DNA of 64,000 nt from JABWCQ01 sp964530625 (GTDB lineage Bacteria; Electryoneota; RPQS01): contig CAZHAK010000001.1 of assembly GCA_964530625.1 (NCBI GenBank), forward strand, positions 62,001 through 126,000, written 5' to 3'. The notes beneath the pieces were generated by a model. That model did no database searches. It saw only the letters and a list, made by a program, of their open reading frames with translations, and had not been told where the DNA came from. This document shows positions 40,562 to 49,278 of this stretch, in pieces. Position 1 is the stretch's first letter. Each line of letters opens with the position of its first letter. The translations under genes were made by a program, and so were the position numbers.

Positions 40562-41821
40562 ATGTCTTCCCTGATCTCTAAATGGACTCGCAAAGCCTCG
40601 CCCGCCTGGACGAGGTTTTTGTTGTTCGTTTCAATCATGGGACCGGGATTGATTACGGCAAACGTTGACAACGACGCGGGGGGGATCACGACCTATTCGC
40701 AAGCGGGCGCGCACTTCGGATTGACGGTGCTGTGGATTTTTATTCCCATGACGATTGTCCTGATTATGATTCAGGAGATGTCGAACCGGATGGGCGTCGT
40801 TACGGGCAAGGGATTGTCGGATCTGATCCGCGAAACATTTGGTGTTCGCTGGACATTCTACTTGATGATGGCGTTGCTCGTGACAAACTTCGGCAACGTC
40901 GTCGCGGAGTTTTCCGGTATTGCGGCCGCGGGAGAACTGTTCGGGATTACGAAATGGATCTCCGTTCCGGCGGCGGCGTTCTTAGTCTGGATTGTTGTCT
41001 TGAAAGCAAGCTACGCGACGATTGAACGCGTGTTCCTGATCGCGGTGGTGTTCTATGTCGCGTATGTAGTTGCGGGTGTGCAAGCTAAGCCCGAGTGGAG
41101 CAAGATCGGCATGGCGCTGATCACGCCTAATTTTTCGGGTGGCAACGCGTATTTGCTGATGATCATCGGCGTGATTGGTACCACGATTGCGCCGTGGATG
41201 CAATTTTATCAGCAAGCGAGCGTCGTGGAAAAGGAAATTCCGTTGAAGTATTACAAATACTCGCGGATTGACACAATTGTCGGCGGCATTGCCGTGAGCA
41301 TTATCGCTCTCTCTATCGTCGTAGTTTGCGCGCAGACGCTGTATCCCTTGGGCATTCGCATCGAAGAAGCCTCGCAGGCCGCGGAAGCTTTGGCTCCCGT
41401 GGCAGGACAGTTCAGCGCGCTCTTGTTCGGATTCGGTTTGATGAACGCGAGTTTATTCGGCGCGTCCATTTTGCCGATGTCGACAAGCTACACGATCTGC
41501 GAGGCGATGGGCTGGGAGTCGGGAGTCAAGTACAAGTTCGACGAAGCCAAGCAATTCTATATCATCTACACGGCGCTGATCGCGCTCGGCGCGGGTTTCG
41601 TGCTGATACCGGGATTGCCGCTGATCAAAGTGATGTTTCTTTCGCAAGTCGTCAACGGTGTGCTGCTGCCGTTTATTTTGGTGCCGATGCTGATCATGGT
41701 CAACGACAAGAACCTGATGGACGAGTACGTCAACGGCCGCGTGTACAATATCGTCTGCTGGATGATGGTGGTCGTTTTGAGTGGATTGTCATTTGTTTAT
41801 TTCGGAAGTCTGCTGCTCTAA
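40562..41821 (+). CDS. Nramp-family divalent metal carrier, DNDAGG type
   Basis: 419 residues, about eleven membrane helices. FVSIMGPGLITANVDNDAGGITTYSQAG (22-49) is helix 1 of the LeuT/Nramp fold, but the usual DPGN metal motif is DNDAGG here (36-41). In the helix 6 region, GVIGTTIAPWMQFYQQA (203-219) lacks the canonical MPH/MxH, though a Met is nearby (Met213). TKWISVPAAAFLVWIVVLKASYATIERVFLI and GLMNASLFGASILPMSTSYTICEAMGWE are family-typical. Substrate is probably Mn, Fe or Mg. The non-canonical site and the linked MgtE-N/CBS protein lean away from a standard Mn2+/H+ symporter. Translation starts directly behind hairpin R3. Confidence 0.88.
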   Translation: MSSLISKWTRKASPAWTRFLLFVSIMGPGLITANVDNDAGGITTYSQAGAHFGLTVLWIFIPMTIVLIMIQEMSNRMGVVTGKGLSDLIRETFGVRWTFYLMMALLVTNFGNVVAEFSGIAAAGELFGITKWISVPAAAFLVWIVVLKASYATIERVFLIAVVFYVAYVVAGVQAKPEWSKIGMALITPNFSGGNAYLLMIIGVIGTTIAPWMQFYQQASVVEKEIPLKYYKYSRIDTIVGGIAVSIIALSIVVVCAQTLYPLGIRIEEASQAAEALAPVAGQFSALLFGFGLMNASLFGASILPMSTSYTICEAMGWESGVKYKFDEAKQFYIIYTALIALGAGFVLIPGLPLIKVMFLSQVVNGVLLPFILVPMLIMVNDKNLMDEYVNGRVYNIVCWMMVVVLSGLSFVYFGSLLL

Positions 41822-41846
41822 TTTTAACGTTATCCTGCGAACACAA

Positions 41847-41872
41847 ACGCCCGAGGCAAGAACCTCGGGCGT
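41847..41872. terminator. Bidirectional terminator after the Nramp gene
   Basis: ACGCCCGAGG (41847-41856), loop CAAGAA, CCTCGGGCGT (41863-41872), with T/A-rich flanks on both sides. Confidence 0.9.
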
Positions 41873-41894
41873 CTCAATTTTCAAATATCCGCCA

Positions 41895-43040
41895 TTACAT
41901 CATCATCCATTTTTTCCAATAGAACTCACTTGACTTATCGTCATTCAAGCGTTCGGCGATTTGCCAGTACCACTCCTCAATCAGCAGCTCATGCTCATCA
42001 AGTCGAGGAAATGGATTAAAGGTCGTACTTTCCAAAGAGCGGCCAATATGCTCCAAGACTCCCAACGCCAAATCAGGAACATCACGGTATGGAATCCCGG
42101 ACATTTTCAACATCTTCTCAATGATATAGGATTGCGGAATAGCCCCCGGAATAAATCCCAAAGCGCGGGTGCGCATGATCGGCAGGAAGACGTCAAGCAC
42201 CTTTCGGCTTGTGCCATAGGCTTGGCCAGTGTCCTCTTGTAAAAACACTTTCGGAAGATACAAGCTTGCTGAGTATGCGCCCTGTCTGCCGTAAGTCGGA
42301 CTCGTAGGATTTCGACTCTCACGATCAATACTGCCGCGCCAATCTATGAAAGTAGTTGCCTTTACCTTAACACCGGCAGACTCCAACGCATTCGGAAATG
42401 CGACTGCCATCCGACCCATAATATTCTTGGTATTCTCAATTTGCTGCTCTGTCAGCGCGCCAAGCTTAAACTGGAAAAGCCCCTGTTCGTCCACGTCTTT
42501 AACGTAAATCGGCGGCATATCAGGCAACATTCCGGCCATCGCCGCCGCGACACAATTTATGTAGATAACTTCTTCAGCGCCGGCTTCCTTCAAGGCTTGA
42601 ATCTGCCACTCAAAAGCTTGTCCGTCTAACGCCATCCCGTCATTCGAAAGATGGTAGCGGGCTCCCATGTTCGTCTGCTGCGCAAGGTCCACCATCTGCT
42701 TGCCCATTTCAAAGCCGACGGAACGCGACAAGTCGCGCGCAATAACCGTAATGCTTCCCGCTTGGTTTGTGAAGCGGCGTACCGCAGACTCAATAGCGCC
42801 GCCTAAACCCGGCCCCGTCGCACCAGCAATGACAAAATGTCTCCCACGAATCCACTCAAGGTCATAGCGCTCAGCTCCGACTGCCTCCGATTGCTTTTCC
42901 CAAATCCGATTCAACAGGGCGGTGGCTTCCTCGGGAAAGCGCGAGATCTCTTCCGCAGTCGGACGCGGCACGACGGCTTGATACTCTTTGACCCGCAGTC
43001 CGGGCTGTGGCTTTACGAATGGCGAGGGGGATTGAATCAT
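41895..43040 (-). CDS. SDR-like NAD(P)-binding protein, tentatively FabV-like
   Basis: 381 residues, no signal peptide. DLEWIRGRHFVIAGATGPGLGGAIESAVRRF (60-90) is a Rossmann entry with GATGPGLGGA, followed by SITVIARDLSRSVGFEMGKQMVDLAQQ (dinucleotide strand 2) and VIYINCVAAAMAG (strand 4). The long insert with WRGSIDRESRNPTSPTYGRQGAYSASLYLPKVFL might supply Tyr and Lys, and its length (near 400) recalls trans-2-enoyl reductases of the FabV/TER type, which have an enlarged SDR fold. The FabV signatures that I remember are not clearly present, so the call is only fold-level. It is 7 bases downstream of a secreted helical protein gene. Confidence 0.5.
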   Translation of the reverse strand: MIQSPSPFVKPQPGLRVKEYQAVVPRPTAEEISRFPEEATALLNRIWEKQSEAVGAERYDLEWIRGRHFVIAGATGPGLGGAIESAVRRFTNQAGSITVIARDLSRSVGFEMGKQMVDLAQQTNMGARYHLSNDGMALDGQAFEWQIQALKEAGAEEVIYINCVAAAMAGMLPDMPPIYVKDVDEQGLFQFKLGALTEQQIENTKNIMGRMAVAFPNALESAGVKVKATTFIDWRGSIDRESRNPTSPTYGRQGAYSASLYLPKVFLQEDTGQAYGTSRKVLDVFLPIMRTRALGFIPGAIPQSYIIEKMLKMSGIPYRDVPDLALGVLEHIGRSLESTTFNPFPRLDEHELLIEEWYWQIAERLNDDKSSEFYWKKWMMM

Positions 43041-43046
43041 AGAATT

Positions 43047-43553
43047 CTATTGGCGAGTTGAGTGTTCGTACATCATCTTAAACGCGCTGCCGATCCGTTG
43101 ATCAAGATTCAGCAGCTCGTATTCGAGTTCGGGATGCGCTTTCAATAGTTCTGCCAGACCCACCTGCAATCCCATCATCAGCAGTGTGTCTTTAAGCGAT
43201 ATCGCGCGGTCAATCTGCATATCTAACAGCGCCATTTGCTGTTCCATGACAATCGTGCCGATGACGCGTCCGACTTTCTCTTCATACTCAGGATTATCAA
43301 AGTTACGTTCCAGCGCGATAATCTGTTCCCGGATTTTTTCTTCCGCTACTTGATTGATGGAATCAACCTTCATCTGATAAATCATCGCGGCGGGATCAAT
43401 CACCATCCGCGGGCCGGTTGAGTCCGTCGGCGGAAAATAGTTGGGCGATCCTTTTTGCATCAGCAACGAGTCGCGCTCGACAACCACGCGCGGGCGTTCG
43501 GCTTGCGCAAGCAGTGCGAACATCAAAAGAGTAAACAACAGGCGAACAATCAT
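43047..43553 (-). CDS. Small secreted helical protein of unknown function
   Basis: 168 residues with a signal peptide (to AQAE, about 18). The mature chain is charged and mostly helical: MVIDPAAMIYQMKVDSINQVAEEKIREQIIALERNF (about 49-84), TIVMEQQMALLDMQIDRAISLKDTLLMMGLQVGLAELLKAHPELEYELLNLDQRI. It has no Cys and no repeats. The ATG overlaps the end of the DMT exporter gene by four bases (ATGA), so they are cotranscribed. No family is recognised. Confidence 0.6.
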   Translation of the reverse strand: MIVRLLFTLLMFALLAQAERPRVVVERDSLLMQKGSPNYFPPTDSTGPRMVIDPAAMIYQMKVDSINQVAEEKIREQIIALERNFDNPEYEEKVGRVIGTIVMEQQMALLDMQIDRAISLKDTLLMMGLQVGLAELLKAHPELEYELLNLDQRIGSAFKMMYEHSTRQ

Positions 43554-44473
43554 GAACGGGGTATTTCGGGTTCTTTAATGGTTGAAGCGATAAGCATGGC
43601 CACGATAATCAGGCCGGCTCCGAGCAAAGTAATCATCGGGGGAATGTGATCTTGCAGCGTCCACGCGGCGATGGCGGCGGTCACGGGCTCCATCGAATAA
43701 ACAATTGCCGCTCCGGTGACCGGCACACGCGGCTGAAAACGCATCATCGCCCAAATCGCGATGACAGACGCGAGAATAGAGCAAAAGAGTAATGCGATAA
43801 CGAGTTCTTTCGTGAGCGCGATATGCATTGTTTCGAGGGGCAACAACGCTCCGGCGATCAACCCCGTGCCCGTCAATTGCAGCCATGAGAGCGGCAATTC
43901 GCTCTCGGGGTTTGACCAGCGATTGATCAGCAAAATGTGCAGCGCATAACAGACCGCGCACACAAGAATCAATTTGTCGCCGTGATTCAGCGCCATCTGT
44001 TCTAAGACAGGTGTGCCGTCCACAAAAGTTTCCGGCAGAGCTAACACGACAATGCCACCAAAGGCGACGGCTGCTGCCAGCCACATGCGCTTGCGGATTT
44101 TCGCGCGAAAGAGCAGCCATGCGAAGAGCGGCGTCAACGGAACATAGAGCGCCGTGATGAATCCCGCGCGCGCGGAGGTCGTATAGGCGAGGCCCATCGT
44201 TTGAAAGATATAGCCGCCGCACAAGAACGCACCGAGCACGAGTCCGCGCCGAATCAGCGTCGCGTCAAAGCTGATGGATTTTCGGCCAAAGAACAGCGGA
44301 AAGAGCAGACCCGCCAGAGCGAACCTTATCGCAACAAAGAGAATCGGCGAGCAATCGTCCAGCGACCACTGCACGATGGGGAACGTAAAGCCCCAAAAAA
44401 AAGTCACCCCGAGCAGGGCCAGATAGGCGATCAGCACGGGGTGAAAGATACGGATTTCTGAACATTCTTGCAA
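43550..44473 (-). CDS. EamA/DMT-family drug-metabolite transporter
   Basis: 307 residues counted from TTG 44473. A GTG at 44437 (HPVLIAYLALLG) would remove twelve doubtful residues and starts right at the first helix. Ten helices are arranged as two EamA repeats: ALLGVTFFWGFTFPIVQWSL ... FVAIRFALAGLLFPLFFG for the first and GDKLILVCAVCYALHILLINRWS ... FQPRVPVTGAAIVYSMEPVTAAIAAWTLQDHIPP for the second. The motif P-V-T-x-x-x-A-x-W near helices 8-9 is typical. It exports an amino acid, base or drug-like metabolite; the substrate cannot be deduced. Confidence 0.9.
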   Translation of the reverse strand: MQECSEIRIFHPVLIAYLALLGVTFFWGFTFPIVQWSLDDCSPILFVAIRFALAGLLFPLFFGRKSISFDATLIRRGLVLGAFLCGGYIFQTMGLAYTTSARAGFITALYVPLTPLFAWLLFRAKIRKRMWLAAAVAFGGIVVLALPETFVDGTPVLEQMALNHGDKLILVCAVCYALHILLINRWSNPESELPLSWLQLTGTGLIAGALLPLETMHIALTKELVIALLFCSILASVIAIWAMMRFQPRVPVTGAAIVYSMEPVTAAIAAWTLQDHIPPMITLLGAGLIIVAMLIASTIKEPEIPRS

Positions 44474-44531
44474 GGAGCGTGCAGTACACCACCGTTGTCG
44501 GTCTCCAGACCGGCAATGGGAAAGACTCGAT

Positions 44532-45848
44532 CTACTTAATCAGCATCAGCTTTCTCGTCTGAATTTGCCCAAGTGTTTCAAAGCGCAGGAAGTATACGCC
44601 CGTCGCCAAATCACTGCCGTCAAAGCGCAGGACGTGATTTCCGGCTGAGTAGGTCTGATCCGTCAACTGTGCAACCTCGCGACCTTGCACGTCGAACACT
44701 TTGGCGAGCACGTTGGACGAAGTTGGCAACGTGAAGCGAATGGTCGTGCTCGCGTTGAACGGGTTGGGCGCGACGTTCAGCAAGAATTGCGACGGGAAGA
44801 GAGTCTCTTCTGCGTCGGTGAATTCATCTTCGGGTTCGTTAAACGGTTCAAACACGCCCGTTCGCCAGCGGCGCAAACGCTCGTCGTAATGATACACTTT
44901 GTTGTAGCCGGTTCCACCTAAATTCGAGCGATGTACGTAACCGCGATGCTTTTGTGTGATACCGCCTGTAAGTACGATGTTACCGCGTTCATCCGGACTG
45001 ACTGGAGAGATATACGGATCATTGACATCGTTCATCTGCTCGAACTGAAAGTGCGTCCCCATGGCGAACAGGAAGGCTGTGATGACGATGTGGCAGCGAC
45101 TGTGGTTCGCGTATTGCCCGCCGCAGCCTTCGCGGCCATTTTCCGGTGTGTTGGCAATATAGATTCCCTGCTCTGAGGCGATAGCGATGCGGGATGTTGC
45201 GCCGGCAGGAAGCCTGCCGTTGGTCAGGTTTGTTCCTGCAATGATCAAATTGTCAATCAGGCGAACATCATTACTGCAGCCAAGAAGAAGCTGGCACAAC
45301 TGAGGCGAGAGTACGCCGCGTATATTCACTTTGCCATCTACAAAGAACACCGGCCCGGTTATATCGAGAGGAACAATTTCATAGTCCGAAGTAGTTGTAT
45401 CAAGCTGTTCGCCTTCCGGCCAATGATAGACGAATGCCTCGGCTCCGATAATGCTAAAGTACCATTCGTGGCCCTCTATATAGAAAAATGTGCCGCGTTC
45501 TTCTGCGGCTTCGCGGAGGTACGACAGATCGTCCGGAAAGGGAATGTAATCCGCGTTGAATACAGGCGGCGCGGCATTAAACTGCATCGCGGGGATCGGA
45601 CTGCCGGGTCTGAAACTCGGACGGGTCGTACTTACGATGTCATATGCCGCGGGTAAGCCTCCTACATTCTGCGTGGCAATCCAGTCATTGGAGTGAATAG
45701 GTCCCCACAGTGTGTCACGACCGAAGAAGCGGATGATGTCACCAGGAAACGTTGCCGATGTTTCAAAATCTGTGAGGTGTTGATAGTTTTCTATCGCCCA
45801 CAGGTGCGTTGCGGTCAAAGTCAACAGTGCGAAAATGAAAGCTTTCAT
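44532..45848 (-). CDS. Secreted protein with PNPFN sorting domain (last of four tandem genes)
   Basis: ATG 45848 follows GGGGATAA and gives 438 residues with signal peptide MKAFIFALLTLTATHLWAIE. The mature part begins NYQHLTDFETSATFPGDIIRFFGRDTLWGPIHSNDWIATQN and continues beta-rich. VNIRGVLSPQLCQLLLGCSNDVRLIDNLIIAGTNLTNG resembles the linker found in DUF4900-like or type II/IV pilin-associated secreted proteins of FCB bacteria. GREGCGGQYANHSRCHIVITAFLFAMG follows. The tail NVAPNPFNASTTIRFTLPTSSNVLAKVFDV, GREVAQL and GVYFLRFETLGQ is the sorting domain, with Ala in place of Tyr before PNPFN. Surface or released; function unknown. Likely in one operon with the three genes upstream, gap 31 bases. 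Confidence 0.8.
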   Translation of the reverse strand: MKAFIFALLTLTATHLWAIENYQHLTDFETSATFPGDIIRFFGRDTLWGPIHSNDWIATQNVGGLPAAYDIVSTTRPSFRPGSPIPAMQFNAAPPVFNADYIPFPDDLSYLREAAEERGTFFYIEGHEWYFSIIGAEAFVYHWPEGEQLDTTTSDYEIVPLDITGPVFFVDGKVNIRGVLSPQLCQLLLGCSNDVRLIDNLIIAGTNLTNGRLPAGATSRIAIASEQGIYIANTPENGREGCGGQYANHSRCHIVITAFLFAMGTHFQFEQMNDVNDPYISPVSPDERGNIVLTGGITQKHRGYVHRSNLGGTGYNKVYHYDERLRRWRTGVFEPFNEPEDEFTDAEETLFPSQFLLNVAPNPFNASTTIRFTLPTSSNVLAKVFDVQGREVAQLTDQTYSAGNHVLRFDGSDLATGVYFLRFETLGQIQTRKLMLIK

Positions 45849-45879
45849 GATGTTATCCCCGGGTTGTGTAGCAAACAAG

Positions 45880-47856
45880 CTATCTCAAAAGCAAGAGCTT
45901 GTGAGTGGTGGAATAGTCACCGGAAGCAAGCCGCGCGAAGTAAACACCGCTTGGCAAAGATGCAGCGTCGTAGCTCAAAGAATGCGATCCGGCAATCATC
46001 GGTTTATCTAACAGCGTGGCGACCTCTCTGCCCAACAAATCAAAGAGCCTAAGCGAAACATTCCCCGCGTGCGGCAAATCAAACTGAATTGTCGTCTGCG
46101 CGTTGAACGGATTGGGATAAGAAGTCAGTGTGAAAGATGAGGGAACCAATGCGCTCGCTTCATCAGTTGCAGAGGGCGTCAGGTTAAGATAAATCCCCTC
46201 ATCCGTGAAGATGTCCGTTGTTCCGTCACCGTCCCAATCGGCAAAACCGCGAATGGGAGCGGTGATGTCCGGCAGAATATCCGGATAAGTTTCCCAATGT
46301 CCGTTGCGGAAGAAATAGATACGCCGCTCGCCGTTGACGACGGGCATAATTTCAGCAAGACCGTCGCCGTCCAAATCCGCGACTTCAAACGAAGAAACGG
46401 CAAGTGGAAGATCCGTCAACAAGTCGTTCGCCGGGAGGATGATTTCGTCAGGTGAAAGCTGATCAACTCTGAATATCCACAACCGGCGGGGGTCGTGATT
46501 TGAGGTGTCAGCCAACATGCAAAACAGTTCCGCGTTTCCGTCACCGTCAACGTCGCCAAGTTTGGGCGACGCGTAGTCTGCTGGAAAGTCAAACGAATCA
46601 TTGACGAAGTTGACACCACTCAGAGGCGTGAACATATCCCTGTCGGGAAGCGCGTTGTTAGCGAGCAACGACCAACGGTTTACCCAGTTGGGCGGCCAAC
46701 CGCCTTGTGAAACATGATACGTGTTCAGAATATCGTTGAAACCGTCCCCCGTCAAGTCTCCCAAACTTGCAGAAGTTGTCGAGGCATTCAGTCCGCCTTC
46801 ATTCACCCAACCGTTGGGAGTATAATAGCGAAGAACCGTGGAGTAAGTAAATGGCGGCGGTTCCCAGAAACTGAAGCAAGCTTGAAAGCCATAACCTACA
46901 AACCTTCCGCCGTCAGGATGGCGCAATTCGCCGATCAACTGGCCGTGCATCGCAATGAGATTGTAATCGAGACGTAAAGAGTCGAACGCCACGAACTCGC
47001 GAAGTTCAGGACCAAGACTGCTGAAGTTGCAGGGCACGAAGTAAAGAAACTCTAAGGCAGCGTCTGAATCTACATTCCCGCATCCGTAGGCGTTGAATGA
47101 CCAATCAAGTTCATGCTGCACAAGACCCAAGGGAGTTGTCTCCATCAAAGAGACGAATGGGGTGGCGTCCGGCACTTGCATCCGAAAAGCAATATCCAAG
47201 TCACCGTCATTGTCAAAATCGTCTGCAAACATTCCGAAAACATCAAAGAAATCGAGAAGAGTGTAAATCGTATCAATGGACCACTCCATGTCCTGACTCA
47301 ATTCGAACGCTACGAGCTGCAACCGCGGTTCTTGCGGGTAACGATAGAGAACAACTACACACTCTTCATTCGGGTCACTGTCAAACTGTCCCCAGACCGC
47401 GCCAAAGGTCATGGAAACGCTGTCGTGCGGAATCCTGCCTGAGAGAAGATCGGGTCGCTCGATCCACGCCCAATTTTCGCCGGAGATATCCACTTCCCAG
47501 CATCGGACAGAATCTTCGGAACTGTAAGGAAAGGTAACAAGCTCTTGAGCAGGATCTCCGTCAAGGTTCTGCCATATTGCGATATTAGTGAAGTCAGGTG
47601 CACCGGCGAAGAATGCGATTTCTCGCCAGCGCAAGAAACCACTGGTCGTATCGATAGCATAGACGGTCGTGTTAATTTCTCCCATGATCAACTCTGAATA
47701 TCCGTCGCCGTCAACATCAGCCAACGGGGGAATGGCTTCATCAAATCCAGGGAATCCCGTCGGGTTCCTCCAAAGCGGTTCCACCAGCTCCCAGTCCCAG
47801 GTCTGCGCGCAAACCAGAGAGGCATAAGTAAGCAGAGCAAGCGCGATGCGGATCAT
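45880..47856 (-). CDS. Secreted FG-GAP/VCBS repeat protein with PNPFN sorting domain
   Basis: 658 residues from ATG 47856, AGGAGA upstream. After a signal peptide (to VCAQ) come at least six Ca-binding propeller blades with DxDxDG loops: LADVDGDGYSELIMGE, FADDFDNDGDLDIAFR, LGDLTGDGFNDILN, LGDVDGDGNAELFCM, VADLDGDGLAEIMPV and ADWDGDGTTDIFTD. This is an integrin-alpha-like seven-bladed propeller of the kind used in adhesion or as a scaffold. The last ~85 residues are a sorting domain (SYPNPFNAQTTIQFDLPHAGNVSLRLF, GREVATLLD, SGVYFARL). Expected outside the cell. Paralogous to 49279-51213 and cotranscribed with 47871-49265 (gap 14). Confidence 0.88.
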   Translation of the reverse strand: MIRIALALLTYASLVCAQTWDWELVEPLWRNPTGFPGFDEAIPPLADVDGDGYSELIMGEINTTVYAIDTTSGFLRWREIAFFAGAPDFTNIAIWQNLDGDPAQELVTFPYSSEDSVRCWEVDISGENWAWIERPDLLSGRIPHDSVSMTFGAVWGQFDSDPNEECVVVLYRYPQEPRLQLVAFELSQDMEWSIDTIYTLLDFFDVFGMFADDFDNDGDLDIAFRMQVPDATPFVSLMETTPLGLVQHELDWSFNAYGCGNVDSDAALEFLYFVPCNFSSLGPELREFVAFDSLRLDYNLIAMHGQLIGELRHPDGGRFVGYGFQACFSFWEPPPFTYSTVLRYYTPNGWVNEGGLNASTTSASLGDLTGDGFNDILNTYHVSQGGWPPNWVNRWSLLANNALPDRDMFTPLSGVNFVNDSFDFPADYASPKLGDVDGDGNAELFCMLADTSNHDPRRLWIFRVDQLSPDEIILPANDLLTDLPLAVSSFEVADLDGDGLAEIMPVVNGERRIYFFRNGHWETYPDILPDITAPIRGFADWDGDGTTDIFTDEGIYLNLTPSATDEASALVPSSFTLTSYPNPFNAQTTIQFDLPHAGNVSLRLFDLLGREVATLLDKPMIAGSHSLSYDAASLPSGVYFARLASGDYSTTHKLLLLR

Positions 47857-47870
47857 GACATGTCTCCTGA

Positions 47871-49265
47871 CTATTTAAGTAAGAGTAGTTTGTGAGTTGT
47901 CAATAAATCAGCGGATTCGAGACGCACAAAATAGACTCCGCTGGCAAGATGCGAAGCCGAGTAGCTGTGCGTATGCGTTCCCGCAGCGAGGTTGTCGTCA
48001 ACAAGTGTCTCGACGTCTCGACCGAGCAAATCAAAAAGTTTCAAGGTCACATCCCCCGCGCTCGGCAAATCAAACTGAATTGTGGTCTGCGCGTTGAAGG
48101 GATTGGGGTAGGCGGACAACGCAAAGGTGGACGGAACAATCACAGGAACATCTTCTGTTTCGGAGACCAGCAGTCGCGCACGCAGCAACTCAATGTCGCT
48201 GCTTGTCGTGGCACGCACTGCAGCGGCAAATTCACTATTATTTGTGCTAGAAATGTCAAGAACGCGGGTGAATCCACAAATGGTATCAATTAGTGCTTCA
48301 CCGGAAGCTGAACAAGTCAGAGTAAACAGACACTCTTCGCCTGAAGCTATAGCCGCTTGGCCCGCGATAAGAATGCCATCGCTGAACGGAACAGCATGCA
48401 GAGTAGGCGTCGATCCCATCTGCACAGCTGGTATCGTCAGGCTAAGCGGAATTGAGAAATACGAATCAGTAGCCGAACGATAAAGGTGAAGTTCGGTGCT
48501 TGGCAGACCGGGGTCGTCAACACCAATGATCCAGCAGCCGAAGTTGTTGTCCGAGGTCATCTTGACCGGAGTGCCCATTAAATCAACGTGAAGTGAACGA
48601 GTGAATATGTCGCCGCCCGTCTCGCCCAAAGTTACGAGCACATATGTAACCAACTCATTCGCGTTTCGCGCGGCGCAATAGGCGACGCCTTCATTAGTGG
48701 ACACACAGAAATCGAACGGAGCATCATGCCATTGATCGGTTGCCAGTGGGCGGGTCCATAGTGTGCCGGAGTCGGAGGCTGCAACGACAAAATAGTCGCG
48801 CGAATTGTTTCGATTGCCGCACATAAAGTAGCTGTTGGCTCCGTCGTGCGCGGCGCGAAAGGCATAGGTTGTGTCGCTCAGTTCGGCAATCTGATAAACT
48901 TGTCCCTGACCGAACCTCCAGCCAAATGCCATGTCAGGTCCACCAACCAAAACCTGAGTATAGAAAAGTGTCACAAACCCGGTTGGTGTTCTAAAAATGT
49001 CCAGCGCATGGGGTCGTCGTATTTCATTAGAAATAGGGTCACCACAAAGACACCATAGGCGCTCGCCCAGAGAATCGTACATGGCAACGGGTGGCCAGTC
49101 CCACTGTCCATAAGCGAAAGCAGTCTGACCGCCGTCAAAAGAGAGAATGTGAACCTGAGACCAACTCATATTGTATGGTCGTGGGTTTAGCTGAACAATG
49201 GAATACTGCCACGGCTGGGCAAGCAAAGTTGAGGAAGTCAATAGAACGATTAAGAGCGCTTTCAT
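47871..49265 (-). CDS. Secreted protein, propeller-like, with PNPFN sorting domain
   Basis: 464 residues from ATG 49265, GGAGA upstream. The signal peptide ends about residue 16 (LLAQ). The body is beta-rich without DxDxDG loops: QVHILSFDGGQTAFAYGQWDWPPVAMYDSLGERLWCL, TYAFRAAHDGANSYFMCGNRNNSRDYFVVAASDSGTLWT, DNNFGCWIIGVDDPGLPSTELHLYRS, giving a likely propeller of about six blades. The end YPNPFNAQTTIQFDLPSAGDVTLKLF, GRDVETLVD, SGVYFVRLESADL is the sorting domain and nearly identical at nucleotide level with those of its two neighbours. Secreted; function unknown. Confidence 0.82.
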   Translation of the reverse strand: MKALLIVLLTSSTLLAQPWQYSIVQLNPRPYNMSWSQVHILSFDGGQTAFAYGQWDWPPVAMYDSLGERLWCLCGDPISNEIRRPHALDIFRTPTGFVTLFYTQVLVGGPDMAFGWRFGQGQVYQIAELSDTTYAFRAAHDGANSYFMCGNRNNSRDYFVVAASDSGTLWTRPLATDQWHDAPFDFCVSTNEGVAYCAARNANELVTYVLVTLGETGGDIFTRSLHVDLMGTPVKMTSDNNFGCWIIGVDDPGLPSTELHLYRSATDSYFSIPLSLTIPAVQMGSTPTLHAVPFSDGILIAGQAAIASGEECLFTLTCSASGEALIDTICGFTRVLDISSTNNSEFAAAVRATTSSDIELLRARLLVSETEDVPVIVPSTFALSAYPNPFNAQTTIQFDLPSAGDVTLKLFDLLGRDVETLVDDNLAAGTHTHSYSASHLASGVYFVRLESADLLTTHKLLLLK

Positions 49266-49278
49266 TATGTGTTCTCCA

